Both the position numbers and the translations under genes were made by a program. From assembly GCF_000003605.2 (NCBI RefSeq), contig NW_003141316.1, positions 352,601 through 370,380 of the forward strand: 17,780 nt of DNA, read 5' to 3'. Origin of the DNA: Saccoglossus kowalevskii. Its lineage: Eukaryota; Hemichordata; Enteropneusta; Harrimaniidae. The notes beneath the pieces are model-generated. The model saw only the letters and a list, made by a program, of their open reading frames with translations. It did not search any database and had not been told where the DNA came from. This document shows, one piece after another, positions 1 to 10,262 of the stretch. Numbering within the stretch: position 1 is the first letter of the stretch; the number at the start of each line of letters is the position of its first letter.

Positions 1-464
1 TTCTATTAGCTTCAGATCTTGATCAAAGTTTGGCACCCAGTTCATAGCAGTGCTTATATTGATTTTCTGACATCTTGTTTTCTGTAAAGATTTATTGGTA
101 GGTTTGCAAATGTGTATCAGACTGTGCAATCTCTCCATGAGTTGGTTTTGAAACCCAGTAAGGGATTCTGAGATACATTACCAAGGATATTATTACAAGA
201 TAAATCATTTGCTTCATTGAACACATACAACAATGCATATTTCCACTGAGATCAGTGACCTTTGATGTGTATCACCAGTGATCAGTCAAGTAGAAACAGT
301 CGAAATATTTTATCAGTTTTTCTCAATTTGTGCATGATATTTTCATACAGGACATCTGTTGTTCAAACTCAGGGAAGACTTTATACTGATGAACAAGGTG
401 ACCAAGTTTGATGAAGTTTGGAATAGAATTAGTAAAGTTATCATTCACACAATAACAATTATTA
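1..464. other. No gene recognised; presumed second intron
   Basis: AT-rich sequence with no ankyrin-coding pattern on the minus strand and no recognisable element. By position it lies in intron 2, whose donor is at 1806-1811. Confidence 0.4.
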
Positions 465-490
465 ACGACGACGACGACGACGACGACGAC
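465..490. repeat. (ACG)n microsatellite
   Basis: Eight ACG units plus AC. It creates artificial poly-Asp (plus) and poly-Ser (minus) reading frames. Confidence 0.9.
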
Positions 491-1805
491 AACGCCGGAC
501 AAAATCTTTCCCTTAATATACCTTTCCCTTCCATCTTTGATGGTACGGGCAAGGTAAAAACGCCCTCATCGGTGGGTTGGGGTCTACCGCTGATGGCGCT
601 ATACCTGACAAGTATGAGGCTGATCGCGATGTCCTTGTAAAATGACCAATCAAAAAAAGAGGAAATAATTTTGTTTTCATTCACTTATAACTATATGGCA
701 ATACACTGACATTATAATATGATTAAAACGAAAATATTTTGTTTCTTGCCATTAAAAATAGTTCGTAATTTTCTATTGATCCCAAAATCACAACCTTTCA
801 ATTTAATGTGCACTCATAACTGTGAGTATTTTTGATCATGTTTAAATCATTAAATTCAACAATGTACAGTCCTAAATTTGTCTCTTTCCACCCCAAAATA
901 TACTAATCGTGCAACATGCCTGGTTAAATCATTTACGCACTAGTAAGATGCAGACAAATCATTTCTCTGATTGGTCAATCACGCTCAAATAATTGATAAT
1001 TAAAACAATCATGCTTTAAACATTCACATTAATAATTTTGATAGTCAAGGACTTCCTTTCACCGAGAACACTACTTGTAGTTTAGTTTCACTATCAAATA
1101 TTTCGCTGGTTCCCGGCGTCCTTTGCGAATGGCTTGGTACGCCGTGACACTTGAGACCAAAATCAAATATATGCATACCTGCCACATGGGGAGCTGTTTA
1201 TGACTACTTGTAACTATTTCCAGGTACTCCTTTGAGTCGTTACGTTAAAATTAAACCCGCTCTAGTAAAATATATGTTTGTCTATTGTTAATTGTCTGTG
1301 GTTATAGCTGGCTTAAAACGGGTGAATACGAGAACAATTAATGGTCATCGTCAAAACACCGCTCGTATCGCCGTGAACCTGAACCCTCTGGCCCATGAAC
1401 AGGCGAACGGTAAATACGCGGAAATCGGATAGGGATTCGGTAGTAATCAAAACAGATTGATACGGTCTAGTAAATAAACACATTGATAGTGGACGATGCA
1501 GGGGACATTTTAGGGGCTGTCCCTTTTTTATCGATGATGTCACAATTCGTCACCAGGCACCCGGTTTTAGATATGGGTCTCAACACGTTGTGATTGTTAA
1601 CGCGGATTGATTTACCGCAGTCAACAAGAGACCCTGATGACCTCTTCCGGGGAAAGTACCTATTCTACTAAGATGATTGACCGAATACTGGTATGGACTA
1701 CGATTAAATGTGAACTATCCATATCCCTATTAGCTTGAATATTTCCCTTGAAGACCGTGACAGTTATCATTCATTCTAACCGAGCTTTAGACAAAAATAT
1801 TACAA
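491..1805. other. No gene recognised; presumed second intron
   Basis: I checked the minus-strand translations for ankyrin repeats that should follow exon 2 and found none. Two patches of higher GC (about 540-640 and 1310-1560) have short open frames without codon-level or splice support. Confidence 0.4.
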
Positions 1806-1811
1806 ACTTAC

Positions 1812-1935
1812 GTGTCTCCGTCTTCGTCTTGTAGTGTAGCCAGGTGACAGTCGGCGGCTATCAGTAAGCTTGATCGTGGATCAGTCCCTGTCGATACCAC
1901 CGCGGACGGTGTCACGGCTGTGTTTCCATAAAAAT
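1812..1935 (-). CDS. Internal exon 2 leading into the ankyrin domain (I-kappa-B / Bcl-3-like)
   Basis: Seen: 124 nt between a pyrimidine-rich acceptor (ttttcaatttctgacag, complement of about 1936-1952) and a GTAAGT donor (complement of 1806-1811). Only one frame is open. It needs two leading bases to finish a codon, exactly what the phase-1 donor of exon 1 at 10263 supplies (A+AT gives Asn). It adds about 40 residues ending LATLQDEDGDT, with the last Thr codon split in phase 2. Known: Bcl-3 reads ADEDGDTPLH at the start of its first ankyrin repeat, and I-kappa-B alpha, beta and zeta have related EDGD-S/T motifs at the same place. Inferred: the next exon, left of base 1, should begin with the PLH of ankyrin repeat 1. 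The call rests on a short motif plus splice and phase agreement, so family membership is more certain than the exact paralogue. Confidence 0.72.
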
Positions 1936-2253
1936 CTGTCAGAAATTGAAAAGTAATGATCAGTTGAGAATTGACGACATTTTGAATAAAGATACTAGAA
2001 TAAACCAAAGACTATAGAGAATAGTCTTTGAATAAACACGGAACATGAATGGCGATGCGTTTTGTAAATATAAACCTTTGGCGTGCTGCTGCCTTCGTTC
2101 GGCTTTCACTTCGACGTTCATCTCCATCATAGTCATTACAGCGTTGTCTAACTACAAGGGGACACAACCATCAAGTAATACCGTGTAATCCATGTGCACT
2201 CAGAAAGGAAATAATATTCGCTGTGCTGTCGGTATTTAGAAGCTGATGTCACT

Positions 2254-2263
2254 GGGAAATCCC
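2254..2263. promoter_or_regulatory. Candidate kappa-B site GGGAAATCCC
   Basis: Fits GGGRNWYYCC on both strands. It lies in intron 1 about 320 bp from exon 2. Function is inferred from sequence only. Confidence 0.4.
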
Positions 2264-2449
2264 CAAATGATTTAACGTAACCTTTCCACTCAAATAACGC
2301 TGCATATTCTAATAAATGTTAGTTGGTCTTGTTTACTTTGTTTTAATGGATTGGGAGAGTAATGATATAGATGCTATAGATGCAGTTTTGAAAACTGTAT
2401 CTTATTATTTATTATTAATATTAGTGTACTTTCACTTTTGTGTCATCCC

Positions 2450-2469
2450 TTAAAACTGAGCATGCGCAG
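2450..2469 (+). repeat. 20-bp motif TTAAA-A-CTGAGCATGCGCAG, copy 1
   Basis: Matches the motif at 11041-11060 at 18 of 20 positions. The TTAA start and GCATGCGC core resemble the ends of the local TTAA-flanked MITEs, so it may be the end of a related element. No partner end was found. Confidence 0.4.
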
Positions 2470-2855
2470 GAATGTCGTGCAGAAACGTCATGGATATTTG
2501 TGTGTCACGGTGTTATAGCTTTCTCTGTGGCTCTCCGGGGGCGTTTTATATGACAGCTGAGGTATCATTCCCACACGCTCATCAGTTCAATTGTTGAATT
2601 CAAAGCCCGCGACAAGGATGTTAACAAATCTGTTAATATTTATTCCGGTTATTTATCAACCGAAGACTGATATCAAGCTCTCCATTTTAATATGCAGACT
2701 TACTCTGCGATGGAGACGATCCGTTTCGATGTGGAAGTTACAGCACCGGATAACATCTTTCATTGTATACATGAAGTAGTGAATTCTTTAAATAAATAGA
2801 ACACATCCTGTTTATGTGGCCAAGTATTACTATTAACATACCAGCCCACGAATTA

Positions 2856-2865
2856 GGGAATTCCC
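2856..2865. promoter_or_regulatory. Candidate kappa-B site GGGAATTCCC (perfect palindrome)
   Basis: Fits GGGRNWYYCC on both strands. It sits inside a longer near-palindrome (AATTAGGG ... CCCTAATT, 2851-2871), 87 bp from another match at 2943. Confidence 0.45.
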
Positions 2866-2942
2866 CTAATTTTGAATTTCAAACTGCGCATGCGTCACTT
2901 GCTTCAAGTGCTGTAACAATGTTTATCCACGATTTAGCAAAA

Positions 2943-2952
2943 GGGGCTTTCC
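2943..2952 (+). promoter_or_regulatory. Candidate kappa-B site GGGGCTTTCC
   Basis: Fits GGGRNWYYCC and is one base from the classic GGGACTTTCC enhancer site. The same decamer recurs inverted at 9736-9745. A second G-tract/C-tract pair follows at 2954-2965 but misses the consensus. Confidence 0.45.
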
Positions 2953-2984
2953 CGGGGCAGTCCCCATTTCAGTCAGCGTGCCAA

Positions 2985-3089
2985 TTAAAGTGTTGCGCGG
3001 CAGCGTTCGTTGACACCGTATCTAGTTGGCACATTTTCGGCGTATCGTGTGCCATAGGTCAGGCCCACGTGACGACTCCCCCGCTTTAA
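2985..3089 (-). mobile_element. Short TTAA-flanked MITE, copy C (one conserved end)
   Basis: The right end, read on the minus strand, is TTAAAGCGGGGGAGTCGTCA, identical to the left end of the copy at 3756. The left boundary is TTAA (2985-2988) followed by a diverged end, so only one terminus is convincing. About 97 bp lie between the TTAA copies. It overlaps a plus-strand open frame that I do not consider coding. Confidence 0.5.
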
Positions 3090-3755
3090 CAATTCACAAA
3101 ACCTAAGTATATACATCAGTGGTACTGCATCGCCTGTATTCTGTGCGAACAAATTATTCTCAATAGTCGTTTCAAATAACATTTTGAAAATGTTTTGTTC
3201 TAGATGTAGTAACATAATTTGAATGCAGTGTTTATTCGAATTTAATCAAAACGACTACTGAATTATATCAGGGCAAAACTACTGTAGATTATAAGGTCAG
3301 TCGTATTGGATTTATATCGTGGGAAAAATATACTTCAGATGTAAGTCTATATGTAAGGTCGTCATCCGAGTACTAATTGTGAATAAAATCGTCACAGTTA
3401 TCTCCGTCGGTAAAACAGTTGGTGACACGTACGAACGACGATGACAAAAAACAACAACAAAAACACGCCCATGCTGGAATGATTCGTGGGAAAAAAAATC
3501 CTTAACCTGTTTGCGAATATCTGACAGCACCTTGCGGAAATTCTGAAAAAGATGTTAATCCAGCAAACACAACAATTCTGGTAAAATAACCACTACAATA
3601 ACAATAGGGTTTAAAAATAATTAAAATACAGAATCTCTTCAGTTAGAGGGTGACGGAAGTTTGTTACGCATTCATTTTTGTTTTCAATTCAATTAATCGG
3701 CAGTTTCCAATTTGTATATTCGTTGCGTGAGTTTAGCTGAGTGTTCTGTTATATC
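3090..3755. other. No gene recognised
   Basis: AT-rich intronic sequence between two MITE copies, with A-rich runs near 3450-3500. No splice-supported exon or named repeat seen. Confidence 0.4.
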
Positions 3756-3911
3756 TTAAAGCGGGGGAGTCGTCACCTACGCATGCGTCAGCTGGCCAGA
3801 GCGTGTCACAGCTTACAAACAAGCGTCTACCCATGAGCCTTTGCGTGTGTTGTTATCATAGCTTGGGACTCAATTTCTGTGCGTGCGCAGATGACGACCC
3901 TCTCGCTTTAA
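3756..3911 (+). mobile_element. TTAA-flanked MITE, copy A (most complete)
   Basis: Bounded by TTAA at 3756-3759 and 3908-3911. The ends begin TTAAAGCGGGGGAGTCGTCA (left) and, reversed, TTAAAGCGAGAGGGTCGTCA (right); the terminal inverted repeats match at about 25 of 32 positions. It is about 148 bp between TTAAs and has no coding capacity. The core GCGTCTACCCATGAGCC (from 3823) is shared with the copy at 14918. TTAA duplication is known for piggyBac and Kolobok elements. Ends starting AGCG rather than CCY make Kolobok the better guess. Confidence 0.75.
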
Positions 3912-5857
3912 GATTTTGAAAACAGAATAATGCGTACACCGATAATCAACAATAAGCACGTTCATGAAATATGCAATACGGGCAGCTGAGAATGTTTAGA
4001 TGATTGTTTGTTATTGTGTCATACTATAAGTTATCTTAAAATAAAAAGTGGTAAACGTGGTAGTACACGGAATTTCACTTGAAATTGGACGGTTTTCATA
4101 TAAAACATGAATTTTATATGGCTTTTGAAAAATAACTTGAACCCATTCCAAAACAGTGCGCGAAGTCGGGTAATGGCCTTACTAAAACTCTTGTTCCAGA
4201 GGTGGGCGCTTTCCCTTTTGATTCACGCAAGGGTTTTCCGTGGATAAAACTGTTTATATGCCTAGTAAATTCAGAGTAATAGTTCGATGATTTAAATTAG
4301 TAACAATAATTATAATAACTGCAAGTTAAATTGGATATCCAAAGTGTGTTGGTTTCAGAGAAATATATGTCAGTATTGGCATGCATGCACTGTCACGTAT
4401 TCGTTGTTCCAATCATAAACCTCGTTAGTAGAGGAGGGCGGTACATCAGTTCAGAAGAGGGACGGTGATTGGTTCAGGGATTGATCAACTTACTCTAATT
4501 CTGATGGTTAAATTGTCGTTAATCTTTGTCATGTAGGTCACACAAGATCGTTTGGTTCCCCATTGTTAAACCTTGAGTTCAATCACTCTAACTACATAAC
4601 TCAATAGTCAGTAGAACTTTTACTCTAATTGTTTATAAATCCTTCATTAAAAAAGTGTATTTTACAACTTTGTAACAAGAAAACCGCCTCGTTGTTTACA
4701 GAATGTTTGTTTTAGCTGCACACCGTATGGTGTTCAATAGCGTGAAAGAAGATGTGGTTTCACAACGATGGTTTCCCAAGTGGGAAATTGTTTTAGAATT
4801 CAATAACTAAGTAGTGGCTCGAGTGTTTTGATCTACCATTTAATGAGTCAGAAATACGTAGCGCATGATTCGACAGTGACTGTAATATTAAATATCTACA
4901 GTTTTTAGTGCATGCCGTAAGACCTTGAATCTGACAACATTTACAACATTGTTCGCTCTCGATTCCATGTCGAAAAATTGACATCTGCATTTGAGATAAA
5001 TACACCACCAACCAGTGAGTTTGCATTATTATTAGCACAAAAATGTGAATCCAATAAGAATCTTGTTTTTTGACACCAGATTACATAAAATAGAATAAAA
5101 CGAGTTGCGATGAAGATAGCCGATGATATAAGCATATCGAAAGAAACTCAGGCTCACTTGAACTATATTAAATGTTCATGAGGGTATTTCGTAGAAATGG
5201 AGCAAATGTTTCAGGAAATCTCTTAACTTTATCTTATTTACGAGCATACGGTCTTATCAGGTAATCTCGTTGAACTTTCAACTATGATCATATAGGATCC
5301 ACCTCATACAAGCTCCTGGCAGTCTGCTTGGATTTGTTCTTGCCTGATGAAAACCTTCTACTAGTACAAGACGTGGTTCGGGTTTGGGCAGGAATCAACT
5401 GATCAAATAAGAACAACCGTGACAAAACCCCGTGATTATTCCAATCATTTGACCACCGGCCATTTTTGTTTTGACATACTATAGTCTCCTCACAATCTGC
5501 ATCAGTTGTCGTTTTTAGGAATTAATGAAACGGAGAGAGATACGCATTAGTTTATAAAGTGAACGGAAGTGAAGTTTTGTAATTCAAATTACCCCCTGCG
5601 CACTTGATGCAATTCCCGGATTGAGTGGGTTTTCCTTAAAAAGAGCACTTTTCTAAATTCGAATACGTTCCATTAATGCGTTGTAATTACGCCATATACA
5701 CCGTTAAACAATGCGTCTCATAGCCGAAAGATGGCATCTTAAATCAACTGCATTATGTCATTGCGTTTTCACCGAATTCATGTACATTCGTGTTTACGTT
5801 TGATCCTTCGTTTGAACTCGTGCTCTATCGCTACTACTTTTACACTGAACTGAACTT
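3912..5857. other. No gene recognised
   Basis: Intronic AT-rich DNA. Small inverted motifs are present, such as CATATAAAA/TTTTATATG around 4100-4123 and TTTCCCA-AG-TGGGAAA near 4770-4785. No exon, RNA gene or larger element is evident. Confidence 0.4.
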
Positions 5858-6090
5858 TTAAAAGCGGGGAAGTCGTCACCTGCGCACGCGGGGATGACGT
5901 AACCTGCGCACGCGGGGATGTCGTCACCTGCGCACGCGGGGAAGTCGTCACCTGCGCATGCGGGGATGTCGTCCCCTGCGCACGCGGTAGAAGGCCATAG
6001 CGCGTTGTTGTTTACAAATGAGCCTTTGCGTTTTTAGCGTGCATTATTATCGTCCTTTAGAACTCAATTCCTGCGCCTGTGCAGGTGACT
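5858..6090 (+). mobile_element. TTAA-flanked MITE, copy B, with an internally expanded end
   Basis: The left end is TTAA at 5858-5861 followed by AAGCGGGGAAGTCGTCACC. The interior shares GAGCCTTTGCG, ATTATC and ACTCAATT landmarks with copy A in the same order, up to about GCAGGTGAC (6081-6089). Beyond that the right terminal repeat is degraded, so the right edge is approximate. The left end is amplified into the array at 5864-5983. Confidence 0.65.
5864..5983 (+). repeat. Five tandem 24-bp units derived from the MITE end
   Basis: Units start at 5864, 5888, 5912, 5936 and 5960, followed by a four-base stub. Each reads GCGGGGA-(A/T)-G-N-CGT-N-(C/A)-CCTGCGCA-(C/T). Units differ from one another at only a few positions. 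The unit equals the MITE's terminal repeat (GCGGGG ... GTCGTCACCTGCGCA), so the array grew from the element's own end. Each junction carries TGCGCA(C/T)GCG, close to the NRF-1 consensus. Confidence 0.92.
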
Positions 6091-7003
6091 CCATGGTTAG
6101 GTCTAACAATCTCCCTAACTTGTGCTTTTGTTGTTATAAGGAAATGTGGATAAAAAAAGCAATTCATTGAGCTGAGACCGACATAGTGTACATTATTCAA
6201 TCGTACGTGAATGCCTACACAAATAAGGAAATACTTATTGAAATTGAGTTTGCGGTAGGTTGATTTAGCATTTCGTTCTCCTACACTGACCTCAAGATAT
6301 TCAGAATGAATAAAATCGTGACTGAATCGTGATTGTCGTGAAACCATTAATGTGTCCCTCTGATCTTGTCAATGGAACACACGCCCCTTAAAAACAAAAA
6401 TCTGAGACACAATTCAAATTGTTGTTTATGACACCATATTTTACCACCATTAAGGACCTAGCCAGTAGTACTCTTACTGATTTCTGACTGGTCTTTTAAT
6501 TTTTTCGCCAAAATTTTGATGCAACATTTTGCACATTTGTATGAATTTTTCTATCATTTATTTGTTATTTTTTTCTCAAATGGCCAATTTTTCATTGGTC
6601 ATTTATTTATTTGTTGTTAACTCTGACTTTTGTTTTGTTGTTTTGTTAAAATTGACCCAGACACTCACATGATGAAAGATACTCGAGCTCCATATTTTGT
6701 ATTCCATATAACACTGAGTCAACATTAAACACGGTATAGTATTAAATTTGTAACTGTATGGTGATACATAATAATACAAGTCATATATCTATGATAACAG
6801 AAGGTAAATGAGTAGTTAGTTGACCGAAATTTCCTTCCCATTGCCATGTATCTAGGTGCACATGCATAGTATAAACATCCTGTCAAAATAACTGTCAAAA
6901 CACGATTCATGCCCAGAACGATCCACATACACGTGAGTTAACAAAAATACCCGTTAAATCACTATTTTGTGACGACCCTCAGTTAAAATGTATGTGCTTT
7001 AAA
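6091..7003. other. No gene recognised
   Basis: Intronic, T-rich around 6480-6660 with paired inverted CCAAT motifs (GGCCAAT ... ATTGGTC, about 6580-6600). No supported exon. Confidence 0.4.
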
Positions 7004-7310
7004 TTACTGGTACATACTATTAATCTAAAACGCAAGCGCACTGTCTTAATTCATTATTTCAGAGAACGAATGGTTCGAATTGTGTACAATGCGATGTATT
7101 ATCATAACAAAGTTATCAGACTCCCTCGTCTAAATATGTATATATATATATGTCAAGTTCTACGCCAATAAGTTACTGGTACGTACTATTAAGCTAATAA
7201 AGCGCCTATGCGCTGTTATAGTTTAATATTTTAGAAAACGAATAGCTTCGTCTAATATGTATATGTATATACGCATACGACAAGTTTACCCCAAGTCATG
7301 TCAAGTAATG
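7004..7310 (+). repeat. Diverged tandem duplication, period about 169 bp
   Basis: Unit 1 starts at 7004 and unit 2 at 7173, both with TTACTGGTAC-N-TACTATTAA. Both contain GAGAACGAAT/GAAAACGAAT followed by CGTCTAA-ATATGTATAT and then a CAAGTT segment. Unit 2 lacks about 45 bases present in the middle of unit 1. The right edge is approximate. Confidence 0.7.
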
Positions 7311-7457
7311 AGGTCAAACTTTAATTGTGTTTGTATTACAATCTTGGTCATATTCTTTCCCCGTAGCTTCCCGAACAGCTGCTGTCTGACACCTGCTCCC
7401 AAGTACCACGTGATGTGAAGAAAATCATCACAATCAATACATTTTAATAATGTAAAC

Positions 7458-7590
7458 TTAAAGGGCGGCAGTCGTCTTGCCGCGTGTTGTTCGATATGAG
7501 ACACATAGCGACGTATACAACGCGTGTAAAATACATTGTTTATTTACATGAAATTCGAACACGCGCTGCGCGACGACCACCGCGCTTTAA
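7458..7590 (+). mobile_element. TTAA-flanked MITE, copy D
   Basis: TTAA at 7458-7461 and 7587-7590. The ends TTAAAGGGCGGCAGTCGTC and, reversed, TTAAAGCGCGGTGGTCGTC pair at about 20 of 27 positions. It is 133 bp including both TTAAs. The interior differs from copies A and E, so it is a separate subfamily sharing the terminal GTCGTC block. Short open frames across it are incidental. Confidence 0.7.
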
Positions 7591-7860
7591 AAGATGTCCG
7601 ATGAAGAAAAAAACAATTCAAATATGCGGTACAAATACGTTTTATACAGCTTTGCAGTGGACAAAAAAAGCTGAAACTTATTTTTCTAATGAGTACAACT
7701 AATGGCGACATGGTTAGACAGATTGGAGAATATTTATAAAACATGTTTTTTTATCTATTAGTAGAGAGTGTCAGACTTCTGACTGTTTGTTTGTTTGTTT
7801 GTTACATTGATATAAATGTTATGTCTAAATATGCAATACAATATTATTATTATTAATAAT

Positions 7861-7870
7861 GGAATTCCCC
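7861..7870 (-). promoter_or_regulatory. Candidate kappa-B site GGGGAATTCC
   Basis: Reads GGAATTCCCC on the plus strand; the minus strand fits GGGRNWYYCC. Mid-intron, just after a short (ATT)n run. Confidence 0.4.
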
Positions 7871-7991
7871 CGGGCGGTACAGGAATAAGTTGCTACTTAA
7901 ATTATAATTATTTGCTTACGATCTCAACGATTAACAAATCAGGCGATTACACTGTTCAGACGTATCTCAAAAAATATACAGTTTTCTGTGA

Positions 7992-8047
7992 GCCTTTGTT
8001 ATCACAGTGATGGTTGCCAGGCGGTGAAAATACCCGGATGCTCACCC
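7992..8047 (+). repeat. Dispersed repeat, copy 1
   Basis: GCCTTTGTT-N-TCAC followed by ATGGTTG-N-CAGGCGGTGAAAAT-N-CCCGGATG matches 13185-13240 closely over about 56 bp. The element type is unknown. Confidence 0.75.
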
Positions 8048-9333
8048 GGAGAATAGGCGTATAAGGAAATATTGTTTTACGACCCAGAGCTGCGGACCAT
8101 GTGAAACGTGAAAAGCAACGCCCATAAATCATTGCGCGGTGACAGACCAGAGGTACAATCATTTTAGCAGCCGTGTTACATCACACCAACGCGTGGGCTC
8201 TATATTGAATCATTTCTTGTTGAAACTTGACGATTCCAGTTTGATGTAATCTAATCATTGCACGGAAACTTTACGCCATCACGTGCGGGTATGACAAATT
8301 TTCCAAGTCACTCTCCTCGTGACTCACATTAGCAGCGTTTGTTATGGCTACGGTGACAACACCGTCTTGCCAAAAACAACCAAGAAACAATACTAAGAAA
8401 ACAATGAAGCCATCTCATGAAAATTGTACCAATAACTTGAACCCACAATGCTTTGGTCTATATTTTCGAGGGAAAATAGGTTACACTAATGACCTACAAA
8501 CGCAATCATCCGAAGGAACAGTTTGTGTTAAGACTAACTTTCATAATGACATTTAGCATACCAGTAACATGCCAAGAAGACTTGTTCCAGTTAAATACTT
8601 CATGAACGGATCCATGTTTTGGCACCGAGTAACGCCCAAAACTGAAATATCTGTTATGTCATTGGTAATATCCTACACCGGAAAAACAATTGTAATTCCA
8701 TAGTTCTGGGTCAACCATGGTGGTCGTACTTGGCACGGCTTTCGGTTAACCTTTTAACCCCCTGAACGCAATTTTCACTTTCGAAGTTTGTATTTATTAA
8801 ACTAAAAAGAATATGAAACGATTCAAATTGTAGGTCAAATTGTTTTCTGAGCCTTGTTAATTTTTTTAGCACAGATACATCTACTATATACACCGTGACC
8901 GGAAATACCATTTTTGGGGGTTATTCCAAATGCCACATGTAATTTAAATCATGGCCACGTGGGGGAATTTGAGACAATGTGTAGTTATAAGAACATTATG
9001 CCTGGTTGGCTAACCAACCCTAATACCTAACAGTCTGACCAATCAGAGAGCAGCTTGTGTACTGACAATTTTTGTCACAAATCAAATTCTGCCTTATATA
9101 TACTAGTATGCCTCGACTCAATTGTGAAATTCTGTCAGCCTACGACGGTCGTGGTACAAACTCGTGGGTAATAGACAATTGTGCAAATTGTAATTTCCAA
9201 AAACACATGTTAAACTTTCGTCATACACCTAGCAACTTACTACACTCACATTCAATACCAAGAACGAACCCCAAAATATACCAAATTGCGGGAAAATGTA
9301 TATATAAACTATATCCTTCCCACTGGGAATTCA

Positions 9334-9376
9334 ATATAACCTCAGACTACTATTCCATAGTAGTCTGAGATATAAC
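9334..9376. repeat. Perfect 13-bp-stem hairpin flanked by 7-bp direct repeats
   Basis: CTCAGACTACTAT (9341-9353), a three-base TCC loop, then ATAGTAGTCTGAG (9357-9369). ATATAAC occurs immediately before (9334-9340) and immediately after (9370-9376). The layout looks like a minimal foldback insertion with a target duplication. A transcribed hairpin is an alternative. Confidence 0.85.
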
Positions 9377-9681
9377 CGTGTTGTCTGTAATTACCGTAGG
9401 TACGCGCCCGGTAGTTTGTGTCGGCCATAACACTTTGTGTTGCGGCGATAGCTGTACAGCGAGAGCCAGTAAATTCGCCCCTTTACTGTACGATTACGAT
9501 TGGTTGCAATTGGCGACATGTTTTTGATAAATAAAACGCGATTTTAAAGACACGAACAGAACAAAGCTAGGTATTTACCCACTTGAAAATGAGAAATAGA
9601 AATGTCATTACATGACAACAACTGAATTTGCCACGTCAAATGAATGTAGTTTTGTCACTGGTAACTGCCTCAAATAAAGCC

Positions 9682-9691
9682 GGGAGTTCCC
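9682..9691 (+). promoter_or_regulatory. Candidate kappa-B site GGGAGTTCCC
   Basis: Fits GGGRNWYYCC. It is 54 bp from the match at 9736 and about 1.1 kb downstream of the predicted transcription start. Confidence 0.42.
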
Positions 9692-9735
9692 CCCTCCTAC
9701 TACGAGAACGTGTCGTGTCTGATATAACACCGCCA

Positions 9736-9745
9736 GGAAAGCCCC
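9736..9745 (-). promoter_or_regulatory. Candidate kappa-B site GGGGCTTTCC
   Basis: Plus strand reads GGAAAGCCCC. Identical decamer to 2943-2952, in the opposite orientation, and paired with the site at 9682. Confidence 0.42.
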
Positions 9746-10262
9746 GGCAAACATGCACGTGTGGCAGAGTAACAAAAACTCACGTTTGTGTCCCTGGGTG
9801 GCATTTCCAAGAGCCCCGTGAAAATCACGTTAATTTTAAAATTAGCTAGTGCGAAGTACATCGTCGTTTTGAAGCATGTCGTACTATCTTTACTGTTTGA
9901 CCCATAAGTGGGCGTATTTTCATAATGGTGACACTTTTGGGGGGAAAAAGTATGTAAACAAGTTGTGCAGTCATTTTGTAAAAGTTGATCGAACTTGACT
10001 TTGTCTTTCGAAAAATATGATGTTGTGGTTGGTATTTTTTTTTTGAAAATATGGGATCTTCCAATTGCGTTGATAAATAACTTTGAGAAATAACTTTGCG
10101 GTGATAAATAACTTCGAATCCTGAGGAGTCACTTTCGATAATTCACTCGATAAAAAATGGAATGTCAATGAAAAATCGCACAGACAGACATTTCTTGTAA
10201 AATAGTGATGTAGTTGCTTTTTGGAAGAAAATAAATTATATATTTTTTCCCCTAAAACTTAC

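Larger units (their letters stand above)
7591..9333. other. No gene recognised; small repeats only
   Basis: Holds a (GTTT)n run at 7785-7803, an (ATT)n run at about 7842-7857, a dispersed repeat at 7992 and a palindromic GGTTGG-CTAA-CCAACC at 9004-9019. No exon with splice support. Confidence 0.4.
1936..10262 (-). other. First intron of the Bcl-3-like gene (about 8.3 kb)
   Basis: Bounded by the GTAAGT donor after exon 1 and the acceptor before exon 2. It holds four MITE copies, the 24-bp array, the 7004 tandem duplication, one copy of the 7992/13185 repeat, the flanked hairpin at 9334 and six kappa-B matches. I found no further minus-strand exon with matching splice sites and phase, but a short intervening exon cannot be excluded by eye. 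Confidence 0.6.
9377..10262. other. Intron sequence next to exon 1; no other gene
   Basis: Contains the kappa-B pair at 9682 and 9736. A thrice-repeated (T)AAATAACTT motif, with its GATAAATAACTT form twice, lies at about 10071-10115. No exon recognised. Confidence 0.4.

Noticed and set aside
359-640. Open frames with poly-Asp (plus) and poly-Ser (minus)
   Set aside because: Both come from the (ACG)n microsatellite; no domain and no start-context support.
1313-1543. 76-residue minus-strand frame downstream of exon 2, considered as an ankyrin exon
   Set aside because: None of the three minus frames shows the TPLHLA pattern or splice sites in the required phase.
2814-3089. 91-residue plus-strand frame
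   Set aside because: It runs through the MITE copy at 2985-3089 and the kappa-B-rich patch; no recognisable protein.
6057-6347. 96-residue minus-strand frame
   Set aside because: It begins in intronic AT-rich DNA and overlaps the end of MITE copy B; no domain or splice sites.
6970-6987. TGACGACCCTCAGTTAA, resembling the right end of the MITE family
   Set aside because: No matching left end within a sensible distance, and the terminal GCTTTAA is missing.
7073-7083. GGTTCGAATTG, resembling a tRNA B box
   Set aside because: The last bases miss the consensus, and no A box or cloverleaf lies upstream.
8897-9840. Weak similarity among 8897-8940, the reverse of 9775-9840 and the reverse of 13536-13610 (GGGG...AAATGCCAC)
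   Set aside because: Matches are short and gapped; not separable from chance by eye.
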